This document shows, piece by piece, positions 34,443 through 43,762 of a stretch of DNA of 64,000 bases. The number at the start of each line of letters is the position of its first letter. The stretch's first letter is position 1. The position numbers were made by a program, and so were the translations under genes. Source of the DNA: Halopseudomonas pertucinogena. GTDB taxonomy: Bacteria; Pseudomonadota; Gammaproteobacteria; Pseudomonadales; Pseudomonadaceae. The stretch spans positions 186,001 through 250,000 of the forward strand of contig NZ_BMNN01000001.1 of assembly GCF_014646575.1 (NCBI RefSeq). The letters are read 5' to 3'. Under the pieces are notes generated by a model. It was given only the letters and a program-made list of their open reading frames with translations. It searched no databases and was not told the DNA's origin.

Positions 34443-34754
34443 ATGTACAAACTCTGTTTCTTTGTTCCCGAATCCCATCTCGAGCCGGTCAAGCAGGCGG
34501 TGTTCGCCGCCGGTGGCGGGCGCATCGGTGACTACGAGCATTGCTGCTGGCAGGTGCTGGGGCAGGGGCAGTTCCGGCCGGGACCGGGCGCGGACCCCTT
34601 TATCGGCAAGGCGGGTGAATTGGAAACCGTGGCGGAATACCGGGTGGAACTGGTGTGTGAGGATGAGCTGATAGCGGATGTCGTGGCTGCGCTGAAAGCG
34701 GCCCACCCCTATGAGGAACCGGCCTACGACGTGCTGCGGCTGGCGGAATTCTGA
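34443..34754 (+). CDS. YqfO/NIF3-like small protein
   Basis: A 103-residue protein, MYKLCFFVPESHLEPVKQAVFAAGGGRIGDYEHC and AAHPYEEPAYDVL, matching the CutA-like insert domain of NIF3/YqfO proteins that also occurs as a free-standing protein. The HPYEEPAYD motif is the strongest landmark. Its biochemical function is unknown, although metal binding is likely from family structures. It lies 64 bp after znuD on the same strand. Confidence 0.8.
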   Translation: MYKLCFFVPESHLEPVKQAVFAAGGGRIGDYEHCCWQVLGQGQFRPGPGADPFIGKAGELETVAEYRVELVCEDELIADVVAALKAAHPYEEPAYDVLRLAEF

Positions 34755-34781
34755 AACGGGCGTGATACCGGAGGCGCCGAA

Positions 34782-34801
34782 GGCCGGGATCGCTCCCGGC
34801 C
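34782..34801. terminator. Hairpin between convergent genes
   Basis: GGCCGGGA-TCGC-TCCCGGCC is a perfect 8-bp stem with a 4-base loop, between the YqfO-like gene and the convergent cytochrome c peroxidase gene. There is no T-run, but it is well placed for a shared terminator. Confidence 0.5.
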
Positions 34802-34814
34802 CTGGTGCAGTGGC

Positions 34815-35819
34815 TCAGTTGGCGCCAAACGGCTGCGGACGCGGTGTATCGTTGGTGGAGGGCGGCAGAATCGGCAGCGTGATTTCCGGCTGCTCCCCGG
34901 TCAGGGTCTTCAGGAAGGCGACCACGTTGTCGATCTCCTCTTCGTTCAGCTCGCGCCCCAGCTGCAGGCGAGCCATGACGTCGACCGCGTCCTCCAGCTT
35001 CCAGTAGGCACCATCGTGAAAGTAGGGGTAGGTCAGCTCCACGTTACGCAGGGTCGGCACCTTGAAGTTGAAACGGTCCGCATCCTTGCCGGTCACCGCA
35101 ACACGCCCCTCGGCCGGGTTGGTGGTCTGGTAGGGCTCGACCACGCCCATGCGCTGGAATGACGTGCCGCCGGCGTTGGGTCCGTTGTGGCAGGCCACGC
35201 AGCCGATCGACTTGAAGGTGTTGTAGCCGGCCAGCTCCTGTTCGGTGATGGCATCATCGTCACCCTTGAGCCACAGGTCAAAGCGTGAGTTCGGTGTGAC
35301 CAGGGTCTCCTCGAACACCGCGATGGCGTCGGTGATGTTCTCGATGGTCACCTCGGAGGTGCCGTAGACCTTGGCAAACTCTTCCCGGTACTGCGGAATG
35401 GAGTTGATCACGTCCACCGCCAGCACGTGGCTGGATGCCATCTCCAGCGGGTTGGCGATCGGGCCACCGGCCTGCTCCTGCAGGTTGGCTGCACGGCCAT
35501 CCCAGAACTGCGCCACGTTCAGGCTGGAGTTCAGCACCGTGGGAGAGTTGATCGGGCCTTCCGCCCAGTTGTGACCGATGGAGGTCGGCAGGTTGTCGCT
35601 GCCACCGGTGGAGAGGTTGTGACAGGAGTTGCAGGAGATGAAACCGGACATCGACAGCCGCGGCTCGAACCACAGCTTCTTGCCAAGCTCGACCTTTTCT
35701 GGGTCGGTGATCACCGCCGGCTCGATGGGCTTGATCAGCTCGGTCTGCAGGCGATCGGCGAACGCGTGAGCGCTCAGACCGATGCCCGCGGCAACAGCGA
35801 TACAGAGCAGTTTCTTCAT
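34815..35819 (-). CDS. ccpA: Diheme cytochrome c peroxidase (CcpA/CcpR)
   Basis: A 334-residue periplasmic enzyme with a signal peptide ending at AHAFAD. The two c-type heme sites are CNSCH (63-67) and CVACH (207-211). The MauG/CCP family block EPRLSMSGFISCNSCHNL and the long SFQRMGVVEPYQTT segment support the call. It reduces periplasmic hydrogen peroxide with electrons from cytochrome c or azurin. A perfect ANR-type box lies upstream, matching the oxygen-limited expression known for Pseudomonas ccpR. Confidence 0.93.
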   Translation of the reverse strand: MKKLLCIAVAAGIGLSAHAFADRLQTELIKPIEPAVITDPEKVELGKKLWFEPRLSMSGFISCNSCHNLSTGGSDNLPTSIGHNWAEGPINSPTVLNSSLNVAQFWDGRAANLQEQAGGPIANPLEMASSHVLAVDVINSIPQYREEFAKVYGTSEVTIENITDAIAVFEETLVTPNSRFDLWLKGDDDAITEQELAGYNTFKSIGCVACHNGPNAGGTSFQRMGVVEPYQTTNPAEGRVAVTGKDADRFNFKVPTLRNVELTYPYFHDGAYWKLEDAVDVMARLQLGRELNEEEIDNVVAFLKTLTGEQPEITLPILPPSTNDTPRPQPFGAN

Positions 35820-35912
35820 GTTGCGACTCCTTAATGCGTAATCTCATCAGGCATGAACTTGCGCCATGCTTTTAATTGGCTATCACTATCGCAAAGTGGT
35901 GGCGAAACCGTG

Positions 35913-35926
35913 TTGATCTGGGTCAA
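35913..35926. promoter_or_regulatory. ANR/FNR box of ccpA
   Basis: TTGAT-CTGG-GTCAA matches the ANR consensus TTGAT-N4-(A/G)TCAA fully, about 94 bp upstream of the ccpA start. It also overlaps the last codons of the L,D-transpeptidase gene encoded on the same strand. Confidence 0.8.
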
Positions 35927-36408
35927 GGTATGATTTCGACCCGGGTACCATCCGGTACCAGATCCCACAGCTCCTGCATGTCGGCGTTGTCCAGGGCGAT
36001 GCAGCCGTTGGTCCAGTCCAGGCCGCGGAAGAACCATTCGGGGTATTCCTCATCGACCGGTGTGCCGTGGATCATGATCATCCCGCCCGGATCCACCCCC
36101 CGTTCCCAGGCCTCGGCGCGGTCCTTGAGGTTAGGATAGTCAAGATGCAGGCTCAGGTTGTACCTCGGGCTGCGGTGTCGCCAGTCGATATGGTAGATGC
36201 CTTCAGGGGTGCGGTTGTCGCCGCGTTGCTGCTTGTGCCCCACCGGCTCGCGGCCCAGCGCTACGCGGTAGCTGCGGATGACCTCGCCGGCGCTGATGAC
36301 ATCGAGCCGCCGCTCCTGCTTGTGCACCAGCAGCCGCTCGACCGCGGGGGCCGCGGCGAGGGTGCCGGCAAGACACAGGCCCAGCAGAAAGAGAACGCAG
36401 CGGACCAT
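35923..36408 (-). CDS. L,D-transpeptidase (YkuD family)
   Basis: A 161-residue secreted protein; the signal peptide ends near TLAAAP. The YkuD catalytic motif is HGTP...TNGCIALDNADM with the nucleophilic Cys in GCI. GYP-type neighbours are replaced by REPVGHKQQRGDNRTPEG. It should form 3-3 cross-links in peptidoglycan or attach proteins to it. Its start overlaps the NUDIX gene stop by ATGA, so the two are co-translated. Confidence 0.87.
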   Translation of the reverse strand: MVRCVLFLLGLCLAGTLAAAPAVERLLVHKQERRLDVISAGEVIRSYRVALGREPVGHKQQRGDNRTPEGIYHIDWRHRSPRYNLSLHLDYPNLKDRAEAWERGVDPGGMIMIHGTPVDEEYPEWFFRGLDWTNGCIALDNADMQELWDLVPDGTRVEIIP

Positions 36409-36959
36409 CAGGCCGGGCCGCCGCGCAACGGGCGGGTTATGTCTGCCATGCGCACAGGGAACTGCTGCTGCCGGTAATCGAGAAAATATTGTTTCAGGGT
36501 TTTGCCTATGGTCGGAAACGCCAGCTGATCCCAGGGGATTTCCGCTTCGCTGAACAGGCCGACCTCCAGGCTTTCTTCGCCGGGAGCAAAGCTCTCGTCC
36601 ACCAGCTGACCGCGGAAGAACATGTACACCTGATTGATGTGGGGCAGGTTGAACAGCATGTACAGCTGCTGGTCGGCGACCCTGGCGCGGGCTTCTTCCC
36701 AGGTTTCACGCAGTGCTGCCTGCTCGGTGGTCTCACCGTTCTCCATGAACCCGGCAGGCAGCGTCCAGTAACCGTGGCGCGGCTCAATGGCGCGGCGACA
36801 CAACAGGACGAAGCGCTGATCGGTCACCAGGCAGCCGGCCACGATGCGCGGGTTCTGATAATGGATATGCTGGCAGTGGTCGCAGATGTATCGCGGGCGG
36901 GTATCCCCGGGGGGGATGTGCTCGGTGACACCCTGGCCACAGTGACTGCAGAACTTCAT
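36408..36959 (-). CDS. NUDIX hydrolase with N-terminal zinc ribbon
   Basis: A 183-residue protein starting at MKFCSHCG. Two CxxC pairs (CSHCG and CDHCQ) form an N-terminal zinc ribbon. The NUDIX box is GFMENGETTEQAALRETWEE, whose last glycine position is Ala. Zinc-ribbon NUDIX enzymes act on NADH-like or other nucleotide diphosphates. The start is chosen because the ribbon begins there; an upstream extension would be basic and unrelated. It is coupled to the L,D-transpeptidase gene. Confidence 0.83.
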   Translation of the reverse strand: MKFCSHCGQGVTEHIPPGDTRPRYICDHCQHIHYQNPRIVAGCLVTDQRFVLLCRRAIEPRHGYWTLPAGFMENGETTEQAALRETWEEARARVADQQLYMLFNLPHINQVYMFFRGQLVDESFAPGEESLEVGLFSEAEIPWDQLAFPTIGKTLKQYFLDYRQQQFPVRMADITRPLRGGPA

Positions 36960-37132
36960 CTCGCCTGTCTCTTGGTTGCGCTGGCTCGCCTGTATCTTGC
37001 GGTGCAACGGCTTCGCGGTAAAGGGGCAGCGGGGCCGTGACGGCGGGCATGATGGTATATTCATCAGGTCCGGCCGGCTGGCCGGTGCATGGTGATCATG
37101 CCATGATTGTGAAAAACGACGAGGTAGGTTGC

Positions 37133-37732
37133 ATGCTGGACAAGGTACGCTCGCGGATCCCGGAGTATCGGCCGCGCGTGGTGGATACGTCGGGACTGGC
37201 CGAAGCGGGGGTTCTGGTGCCGGTGACCTGCGTGAATGACAGGCCGGAGATCATCCTCACCCTGCGTTCCAACAACCTCTCTACCCATTCCGGAGAGGTG
37301 GCGCTGCCCGGCGGGCGTCGCGACCCGGGGGATATGGATCTGGCCTACACGGCGCTGCGTGAAGCTCACGAGGAAATCGGCCTGCTGCCCGACCTGGTCG
37401 AAGTGGTCGGCCCGCTCGGAACCCTGGTCTCCCGCTTCGGCATCAAGGTTACCCCCTACGTCGGCATCGTTCCGGATGTCTTCGATCTGCGACCCAATGA
37501 GGACGAAATCCAGGAAGTATTCCGGGTGCCGGTGAGCTACTTCCTCGAGGATCACCGGGAGATGACCCATCGCATCGACTACGAAGGGCGCAGCTGGTAC
37601 GTACCCAGCTACAACTACGAGGGTTACCGGATCTGGGGGCTTACCGCGCTGATCCTGGTCGATCTGATGAACGTCGCCTTCGACGCCCACATTCCGCTGG
37701 ATATCCCTTCGGAAAGCGTCAACAACCGCTGA
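37133..37732 (+). CDS. NUDIX hydrolase, coenzyme A pyrophosphatase-like
   Basis: A 199-residue protein; the start MLDKVRSR follows GAGG. The box [25 protein letters not shown] combines the NUDIX motif with the extended N-terminal [20 protein letters not shown] block typical of CoA pyrophosphatases (NudL/YeaB group). It hydrolyses CoA or its derivatives to phosphopantetheine and 3',5'-ADP. It heads a forward run with the gamma-carbonic anhydrase, DUF1289 and purT genes. Confidence 0.85.
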   Translation: MLDKVRSRIPEYRPRVVDTSGLAEAGVLVPVTCVNDRPEIILTLRSNNLSTHSGEVALPGGRRDPGDMDLAYTALREAHEEIGLLPDLVEVVGPLGTLVSRFGIKVTPYVGIVPDVFDLRPNEDEIQEVFRVPVSYFLEDHREMTHRIDYEGRSWYVPSYNYEGYRIWGLTALILVDLMNVAFDAHIPLDIPSESVNNR

Positions 37733-37752
37733 ACAGCACAACAGGAGCAAGA

Positions 37753-38277
37753 ATGAAGTACAGATTGGGCGATGATCGTGTGGAAACCGCCGAGGGCAGC
37801 TGGATTGCCGACAGCGCAGTGGTGATCGGCAAGGTGCGGCTGGAAAAGAATGCTAGCGTCTGGTTCAACGCGGTGCTGCGGGGCGACAATGAGCTGATCC
37901 TGATCGGCGAGAACAGCAACGTCCAGGACGGCGCCATCATGCACACCGACCCCGGCGCCCCGCTGACCCTGGGCAAGAACGTCACGGTCGGTCACAAGGC
38001 CATGCTCCACGGCTGCACCGTCGGCGACAACAGTCTGATCGGGATCAACGCGGTAGTGCTCAACGGCGCCAGGATCGGCCGTAATTGCATCATCGGTGCC
38101 AATGCATTGATCCCCGAGGGCAAGGAGATTCCCGACGGTTCGCTGGTAATGGGCTCGCCGGGCAAGGTGGTGCGTGAACTCACGCCGCAACAGCAGCAGG
38201 CGGTCACCGCCGGCGCGGCGCACTATGTACATAACGCCCAGCGCTACCAGCGTGATCTGCAGCCGCAGGAAGACTGA
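37753..38277 (+). CDS. Gamma-class carbonic anhydrase-like protein
   Basis: A 174-residue left-handed beta-helix protein with hexapeptide repeats. Metal ligands are the three histidines in [18 protein letters not shown]. The [18 protein letters not shown] block is shared with YrdA/CaiE-type proteins. It may hydrate carbon dioxide or only be a structural homologue. GGAGC precedes the start, and its stop overlaps the DUF1289 ATG (ATGA). Confidence 0.87.
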   Translation: MKYRLGDDRVETAEGSWIADSAVVIGKVRLEKNASVWFNAVLRGDNELILIGENSNVQDGAIMHTDPGAPLTLGKNVTVGHKAMLHGCTVGDNSLIGINAVVLNGARIGRNCIIGANALIPEGKEIPDGSLVMGSPGKVVRELTPQQQQAVTAGAAHYVHNAQRYQRDLQPQED

Positions 38278-38486
38278 TGAGCGATCAGCCACCGGTGAAA
38301 TCCCCCTGCGTACACGTCTGCAGCCTGGACGACGCTGATATCTGCATCGGCTGTCAGCGCAGCGGCGCGGAGATTACCGAGTGGGGGCGCGCCAGCAACG
38401 AGCGACGCCGGGAGATCCTGCGTCAGTGTGAGATCCGGGCCCGCCGGCAGGGCGTCTGGATGAATACCGCAACAGTGGAAGGATAA
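38277..38486 (+). CDS. DUF1289 small cysteine-rich protein
   Basis: A 69-residue protein with the [19 protein letters not shown] cysteine motif (four cysteines) and [18 protein letters not shown], both diagnostic of DUF1289. It probably binds a metal or iron-sulfur cluster. It overlaps the carbonic anhydrase gene by ATGA and is 2 bp before purT. Confidence 0.85.
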   Translation: MSDQPPVKSPCVHVCSLDDADICIGCQRSGAEITEWGRASNERRREILRQCEIRARRQGVWMNTATVEG

Positions 38487-38488
38487 TC

Positions 38489-39670
38489 ATGCCCCGTATC
38501 GGAACGCCCCTGACCGGAAACGCGACCCGCGTGGTGCTGCTTGGCTCCGGCGAACTCGGCAAGGAGGTCGCCATTGAACTGCAGCGCCTGGGCTGCGAGG
38601 TCATTGCCGTGGACCGCTACGCCAACGCACCGGCGATGCAAGTGGCCCACCGCAGCCACGTCATCAACATGCTTGACCCCACCGCGCTGCGTACGGTGAT
38701 CGAGCAGGAACGGCCGGCTTTTATTGTTCCTGAGATCGAAGCCATTGCCACGTCTGAGCTGGTCGAGCTGGAAAGCGAGGGGTTCACGGTCATTCCCACC
38801 GCCCGCGCCGCGCGCCTGACAATGGACCGCGAAGGCATCCGCCGGTTGGCCAGTGAAGAGCTGCAGCTGCCGACTTCGCCGTATCGCTTTGCTGAAGGGC
38901 ATGAGGAGTACCTGGCGGCGGTGCGTGAAATCGGTCTGCCCTGCGTGGTCAAGCCGGTAATGAGCTCCTCCGGCAAAGGCCAGAGCCTGCTGCGCAGCGA
39001 CGAGGATATCGAATCCGCCTGGGAATATGCCCAGTCAGGTGGCCGGGCGGGCCTGGGTCGGGTGATTGTCGAAGGCTTTGTTGATTTCGACTACGAAATC
39101 ACCCTGCTGACCGTGCGCCACAGCGGCGGCACCAGCTTCTGTGCGCCCATCGGTCATCGCCAGGAGTCCGGCGACTACCGTGAGTCCTGGCAGCCGCAGG
39201 CGATGAGCGAGCGGGCCCTGGCCGCAGCCGAGGACGTTGCCCGCCGCATCACCGATGCCCTGGGCGGACGTGGTGTATTCGGGGTGGAGCTGTTCGTCAA
39301 AGGTGATCAGGTGTGGTTCAACGAAGTGTCACCGCGGCCGCACGATACCGGCCTGGTGACGCTGATCTCCCAGGAATTGTCCGAGTTCGCCCTGCATGCT
39401 CGGGCGGTCCTCGGCTTGCCGATTCCGCAGATCCGCCAGTTCGGTCCCGCCGCCTCGGCGGTGGTTCTGGCTGAAGGGAAGTCCGATGCAGTGAGCTTCG
39501 GCAATCTGCAGCAGGCCCTGAGCGAGCCTGATACCCAGCTGCGGCTGTTCGGCAAGCCGGGGGTGGACGGCCTGCGACGCATGGGCGTGGCGCTGGCGCG
39601 GGCGGAGGACACTGATCTGGCTAGAGCCCGTGCCACCCGCGCCGCTCATGCGGTAAAGGTGGAGCTGTAG
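38489..39670 (+). CDS. purT: Formate-dependent phosphoribosylglycinamide formyltransferase PurT
   Basis: A 393-residue ATP-grasp enzyme of purine synthesis that makes formyl-GAR from GAR, formate and ATP. Landmarks are [19 protein letters not shown] at the N-terminus, [13 protein letters not shown] (ATP loop), [27 protein letters not shown] (catalytic end) and [17 protein letters not shown]. The length is normal. It converges on the CorC gene with only four bases between stops. Confidence 0.95.
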   Translation: MPRIGTPLTGNATRVVLLGSGELGKEVAIELQRLGCEVIAVDRYANAPAMQVAHRSHVINMLDPTALRTVIEQERPAFIVPEIEAIATSELVELESEGFTVIPTARAARLTMDREGIRRLASEELQLPTSPYRFAEGHEEYLAAVREIGLPCVVKPVMSSSGKGQSLLRSDEDIESAWEYAQSGGRAGLGRVIVEGFVDFDYEITLLTVRHSGGTSFCAPIGHRQESGDYRESWQPQAMSERALAAAEDVARRITDALGGRGVFGVELFVKGDQVWFNEVSPRPHDTGLVTLISQELSEFALHARAVLGLPIPQIRQFGPAASAVVLAEGKSDAVSFGNLQQALSEPDTQLRLFGKPGVDGLRRMGVALARAEDTDLARARATRAAHAVKVEL

Positions 39671-39674
39671 GGCG

Positions 39675-40958
39675 TCAGTCCTGCGCCGCGTTGGCAAGCG
39701 CGGCGTCCCGCGGCCACAGCCGGACGCTCTTGATCATGTTGTCCTTGGTCTGAAGGATTTCCATCCGGTAGTTGCCGATGGTCAGACCGACGCTGGTGTC
39801 GGGAATGTGCTCCAGCCGCTCGGTGATCAGGCCGTTGAGGGTCTTGGGGCCATCCTCCGGCAGTTGCCAGCCCAACTGGCGATTGATATCCCGCAGCGCG
39901 ACGCTGCCATCGATCACGTGGGTGCCGTCCGGCTGCGGATGGATATCGTGATTGGCCGGCAGCAGGTCGGTGGTGAACTCGCCGACGATCTCTTCGAGGA
40001 TGTCCTCCAGCGTGATCAAGCCGATCACATCGCCGTACTCATCCACCACGAAGCCGATCCGCCGCTTTTCCTTCTGGAAGTTAACCAACTGGGTATGCAG
40101 CGGCGTATTCTCCGGAATGAAGTACGGCTCCCGGCAGGCCTCGATCAGATTTTCTCTGGTCAGCTCGTTGCGGCTCAGCAGCCGGGCAATGGCCCGCATG
40201 TGGATCAGGCCGGTAACGTTGTTGATATCGCCGCGGAACACCGGCAGTCGGGTGTGGTGGCTGGTGCGCAGCTGCTCGAGGATGGTCGGCATGTCGTCGT
40301 CCAGATCGATACCGTAGGTCTCGTTGCGCGGCACCATGATGTCGTTGACCGTCATGCGCTCCATATCCAGAATGCTCAGCAGCATATTCTGACGTCGGGG
40401 CGTGATGCCCAGACTGGCCTCGTTGACCACCGTACGCAGCTCGTCGGTAGTCAGCTGGGCAGCCTGTGCGCTCTGCAGGGTCACGCCGAACAGCCGTAGC
40501 AGGCCGTTGCTGAGTGTGTTGCTCAGCCATACCACGGGATAGAGCACTCGCTGCAGCAGAGTCAGGACAACGGTCACGCGGAAGGCTACCGTCTCCGGCC
40601 GGATGGCGGCGAAGGTTTTCGGCGTGATCTCGCCAAAGATCAAGACCACGATGGTGAGCAGTACAGTGGCAATGGCGATTCCCGCATCGCCCCAGAGCTG
40701 GGTCGCCACCACGGTAGCGATCGAGGCGGCCAGAATATTGACGACGTTATTGCCTACCAGGATGGTGCCGAGCAGCCGGTCTGGCCGGGCGAGCATTCGC
40801 TCGGCTCGCTGAGCGGGGCGGATGCCCTTCTTGCTCAGGTGCCTGAGACGGTAGCGGTTGAGGCTCATCATGGCCGTCTCGGAGCTGGAGAAGAACGCCG
40901 AGCCGGCGATCAGCAGGGCAAGTATCAGCAATAACAGACCGGTGCTTGTATCGCTCAA
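39675..40958 (-). CDS. CorC/HlyC-family membrane protein with DUF21 and CBS domains
   Basis: A 427-residue protein. The N-terminal DUF21 membrane domain spans about residues 5-185 and includes FFSSSETAMMSLNRYRLRHL. Two CBS domains follow (about 205-325, with IMVPRNETYGIDLDDDM and FVVDEYGDVIGLITLEDILEEIVGE), then a CorC_HlyC domain (VIDGSVALRDINRQL). Members export magnesium or cobalt or protect against these ions. It is 17 bp downstream of the CcsA-like gene start side, forming one minus-strand unit with it. Confidence 0.88.
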   Translation of the reverse strand: MSDTSTGLLLLILALLIAGSAFFSSSETAMMSLNRYRLRHLSKKGIRPAQRAERMLARPDRLLGTILVGNNVVNILAASIATVVATQLWGDAGIAIATVLLTIVVLIFGEITPKTFAAIRPETVAFRVTVVLTLLQRVLYPVVWLSNTLSNGLLRLFGVTLQSAQAAQLTTDELRTVVNEASLGITPRRQNMLLSILDMERMTVNDIMVPRNETYGIDLDDDMPTILEQLRTSHHTRLPVFRGDINNVTGLIHMRAIARLLSRNELTRENLIEACREPYFIPENTPLHTQLVNFQKEKRRIGFVVDEYGDVIGLITLEDILEEIVGEFTTDLLPANHDIHPQPDGTHVIDGSVALRDINRQLGWQLPEDGPKTLNGLITERLEHIPDTSVGLTIGNYRMEILQTKDNMIKSVRLWPRDAALANAAQD

Positions 40959-40983
40959 GGGCTACCTCGGTGCGGGGTTAAGT

Positions 40984-41790
40984 TCAGCCGGTCATCGGCA
41001 GCAGGATCTCGCGGACCAGCTTGCTGCCGAAGAACGCCAGCATCAGCAGAACGAAGCCGCCCAGCGTCAGGCGGATGGCGTTGCTGCCGCGCCAGCCGCG
41101 GACATGCCTGCCCCACAGCAACACCGCAAACACCACCCAGGCCAGGCAGGAGAGCAGGGTCTTGTGTGCCACGCCCTGGGCGAACATGTTGTCCAGGAAC
41201 ACGAAGCCGGACAGCAGCGCCAAGGTCAGCAGTACCTCGCCGCACAGCAGGAACTGGAACAGCAGCGCTTCCATGGTCTGCAGGGGCGGGAAGGCATGAT
41301 TGAAGCGCACCGGGTTGCGGTGACGCAGCTGGTGGTTCTGGAACGCCAGCAGGGCAGCCTGGAAGGCGGCGATGGTCAGGATGCCGTAGGCCAGTATCGA
41401 CAGCAGCACGTGGACCAGCAGGGCGGAATGACCAGGCACGGTAGCGGCCCGGTGGTCGGGGAAAAGCCAGGCCAGCAATTCGGTGACGAGGGCGAGGGGA
41501 AACAGCACGATCAGCAGGCTGGTGACCGGTGCGCGGAGACTGAAGACCAGGGTAACGGCGATCACCAGCCAGGCAATCAGGGAGGAAACGTGGAAGAACC
41601 CGAATGACAACCCCTGTCCGGTGAAGATTTCGGTGGACAGACCCACCGCATGGGCAACAAGTGCTGCGGCGCCGACGCTGCGCAGCAACGCGGGACTGGC
41701 ACCCTGCCGTTTGCGCAGGCGGTCCAGCTGATAGAGCGTACCGCCCAGATAGAGGATGGCGGCAAGCAGGGAGGCGATCAGGGTTATCAT
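40984..41790 (-). CDS. CcsA/YpjD-type cytochrome c biogenesis membrane protein
   Basis: A 268-residue protein with about eight helices; the start follows AAGGACGT. The family landmarks are VSSLIAWLVIAVTLVFSL, HVLLSILAYGILTIAAFQA and GVAHKTLLSCLAWVVFAVLLWGRHVRGWRGSNA, with conserved histidines that could bind heme. The family handles heme for cytochrome c assembly, but stand-alone YpjD members have unproven roles. The gene divergently faces ffh, as in other pseudomonads. Confidence 0.82.
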   Translation of the reverse strand: MITLIASLLAAILYLGGTLYQLDRLRKRQGASPALLRSVGAAALVAHAVGLSTEIFTGQGLSFGFFHVSSLIAWLVIAVTLVFSLRAPVTSLLIVLFPLALVTELLAWLFPDHRAATVPGHSALLVHVLLSILAYGILTIAAFQAALLAFQNHQLRHRNPVRFNHAFPPLQTMEALLFQFLLCGEVLLTLALLSGFVFLDNMFAQGVAHKTLLSCLAWVVFAVLLWGRHVRGWRGSNAIRLTLGGFVLLMLAFFGSKLVREILLPMTG

Positions 41791-41798
41791 ACGTCCTT

Positions 41799-41817
41799 GA
41801 GAATGGTTATCAATTGG
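41799..41817. promoter_or_regulatory. Fur-like sequence upstream of the CcsA-like gene
   Basis: GAGAATGGTTATCAATTGG matches the Fur consensus at 12 of 19 positions. It lies immediately upstream of the ribosome site of the minus-strand CcsA-like gene. It may be chance; no iron role is established for this gene. Confidence 0.3.
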
Positions 41818-41858
41818 AGCCTGAAGTGTCGCACAAGCTGCAGTGAGGATAAAGCGCT

Positions 41859-41889
41859 TGCTGCACGTACACAAACCCCAATGTATACT
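41859..41889 (+). promoter_or_regulatory. Candidate ffh promoter
   Basis: A -10 hexamer TATACT (41884-41889) with a TTGCTG -35 candidate (41859-41864) at 19 bp lies 59 bp before the ffh start. The -10 is good; the spacer is longer than ideal. Confidence 0.4.
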
Positions 41890-41947
41890 GCCCGGCCAGA
41901 TTGCCTCAACCCGCAGCCGGGGTGCATGGGCCAAGGAGAACGCACTG

Positions 41948-43339
41948 ATGTTTGAAAATCTTACCGAACGCCTGTCCGGTACTCTTGCCGGGGTGACCGG
42001 CCGTGCCAAGCTGACCGAAGAGAATATCAAGGATACCCTGCGTGAAGTGCGCATGGCCCTGCTCGAGGCCGATGTTGCGCTGCCGGTGGTCAAGACCTTC
42101 GTCGATCAGGTGCGCGACCGTGCCGTGGGTCAGGAAGTGTCCCGCAGCCTGTCCCCGGGTCAGGTGTTCGTCAAGATCATCAAGGCCGAGCTGGAAGCGG
42201 TCATGGGCGAGGCCGAAGGGCTGAACCTCGCGGTCACGCCGCCGGCGGTGATTCTCATGGCCGGTCTGCAGGGCGCCGGTAAGACCACCAGTGTTGCCAA
42301 GCTGGCCAAGACGCTGCGCGAGCGGCAGAAGAAGAAGGTCATGGTGGTCAGTGCCGACGTCTACCGTCCGGCAGCGATCAAGCAGCTGGAAACCCTGGCT
42401 GGTGAGGTGGGTGCCAATTTCTTCCCCTCCGATATCAGCCAGAAGCCGGTGGAGATTGTCGAAGCAGCGATGAAGGAGGCCAAGGGCCGCTTCATGGATG
42501 TGCTGATCGTCGACACCGCCGGTCGCCTGCACATCGATGCCGACATGATGGAAGAGATCAAGGCAGTGCACGCAGCGGCCAGGCCCGCCGAGACGCTGTT
42601 CGTGGTCGATGCCATGACCGGTCAGGACGCCGCCAATACCGCCCAGGCGTTCAACGAGGCGCTGCCACTGACCGGCGTGATCCTTACCAAGGTCGACGGT
42701 GACGCCCGCGGTGGTGCCGCATTGTCGGTGCGCCATATCACCGGCAAGCCGATCAAGTTCCTCGGCGTCGGCGAGAAGACCGACGCCCTCGAACCCTTCC
42801 ATCCCGACCGGGTCGCCTCGCGCATCCTCGGCATGGGTGACGTGCTCAGCCTGATCGAGCAGGCCGAGCAGAAACTGGACAAGGCCAAGGCCGAGAAGCT
42901 CGCCAACAAGCTGAAGAAGGGCAAGGGCTTCGATCTCGAGGACTTCCGTGATCAGCTGCAGCAGATGCGCGGCATGGGCGGGCTGGGCTCGCTGATGGAC
43001 AAGCTGCCGATGATGGGCAAGATCAATCCGGCGCAGATGGAGACGGCCCAGGTCCAGGCCGAGAAGCAGTTCAAGCAGATGGAAGCCATCATCAACTCGA
43101 TGACGCCAGCCGAGCGTCGCAACCCGGACATCATCAGCGGTTCGCGCAAGCGCCGCATCGCTGCCGGCTCCGGCACCCAGATCCAGGACATCGGCCGGGT
43201 GATCAAGCAGCACAAGCAGATGCAGAAGATGATGAAGAAGGTCAGCGGCAAGGGCGGCATGGCCAAGCTGATGCGGGGCATGGGCGGTATGGGTGGCGGC
43301 GGAATGTTGCCCCCCGGTGGTGGAATGCCGCGTTTCTGA
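41948..43339 (+). CDS. ffh: Signal recognition particle protein Ffh
   Basis: A 463-residue GTPase; the start follows AAGGAG. The N domain has MFENLTERLSGTLAGV, G1 is GLQGAGKTTSVAKLAK, G3 is VDTAGRL, G4 is TKVDGDARGG, and the C-terminal methionine-rich M domain includes LQQMRGMGGLGSLMDKLP, with a Gly/Met-rich tail. It binds signal sequences on the ribosome with 4.5S RNA and targets proteins to FtsY. It is next to the rpsP operon, the usual pseudomonad order. Confidence 0.97.
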   Translation: MFENLTERLSGTLAGVTGRAKLTEENIKDTLREVRMALLEADVALPVVKTFVDQVRDRAVGQEVSRSLSPGQVFVKIIKAELEAVMGEAEGLNLAVTPPAVILMAGLQGAGKTTSVAKLAKTLRERQKKKVMVVSADVYRPAAIKQLETLAGEVGANFFPSDISQKPVEIVEAAMKEAKGRFMDVLIVDTAGRLHIDADMMEEIKAVHAAARPAETLFVVDAMTGQDAANTAQAFNEALPLTGVILTKVDGDARGGAALSVRHITGKPIKFLGVGEKTDALEPFHPDRVASRILGMGDVLSLIEQAEQKLDKAKAEKLANKLKKGKGFDLEDFRDQLQQMRGMGGLGSLMDKLPMMGKINPAQMETAQVQAEKQFKQMEAIINSMTPAERRNPDIISGSRKRRIAAGSGTQIQDIGRVIKQHKQMQKMMKKVSGKGGMAKLMRGMGGMGGGGMLPPGGGMPRF

Positions 43340-43512
43340 GCGCTTGCTGCGCTGGGCCGGCATCAGTTCTGACAGTGCTGCGGGCGGGTCGTCCGGGGCA
43401 CTGCACAAAGGGTTTCATTTGTTTGCGATATTCCGTAGAATACGCGACCTTTCGGGCTACATGCCCGTGATGAATCCATGGGTGTTACTCAAATACAGGA
43501 AATGATCTTCAC

Positions 43513-43761
43513 ATGGTAACCATTCGTCTTGCTCGTGGCGGCTCCAAGAAGCGCCCCTTCTACCATCTGACCGTGGCCGACAGCCGCAACGCCCGCAACG
43601 GCCGCTTCGTTGAGCGCGTTGGATTCTTCAACCCGGTTGCAGCCGGTGGCGAGATCCGCCTGTCCGTCAACGACGAGCGTGTGAACTACTGGCTGAGCCA
43701 GGGTGCCAAGCCGTCCGAGCGCGTTGCATCGCTGCTGAAGGAAGCTCAGGCCTCTGCCTGA
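43513..43761 (+). CDS. rpsP: 30S ribosomal protein bS16
   Basis: An 82-residue protein starting [19 protein letters not shown], the standard bS16 opening, with [11 protein letters not shown] near the end. It heads the rpsP-rimM-trmD-rplS operon. A possible promoter with -10 TAGAAT at 43436-43441 lies 72 bp upstream, though its -35 is weak. The 173-bp gap after ffh holds no other gene. Confidence 0.97.
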   Translation: MVTIRLARGGSKKRPFYHLTVADSRNARNGRFVERVGFFNPVAAGGEIRLSVNDERVNYWLSQGAKPSERVASLLKEAQASA

Positions 43762-43762
43762 T

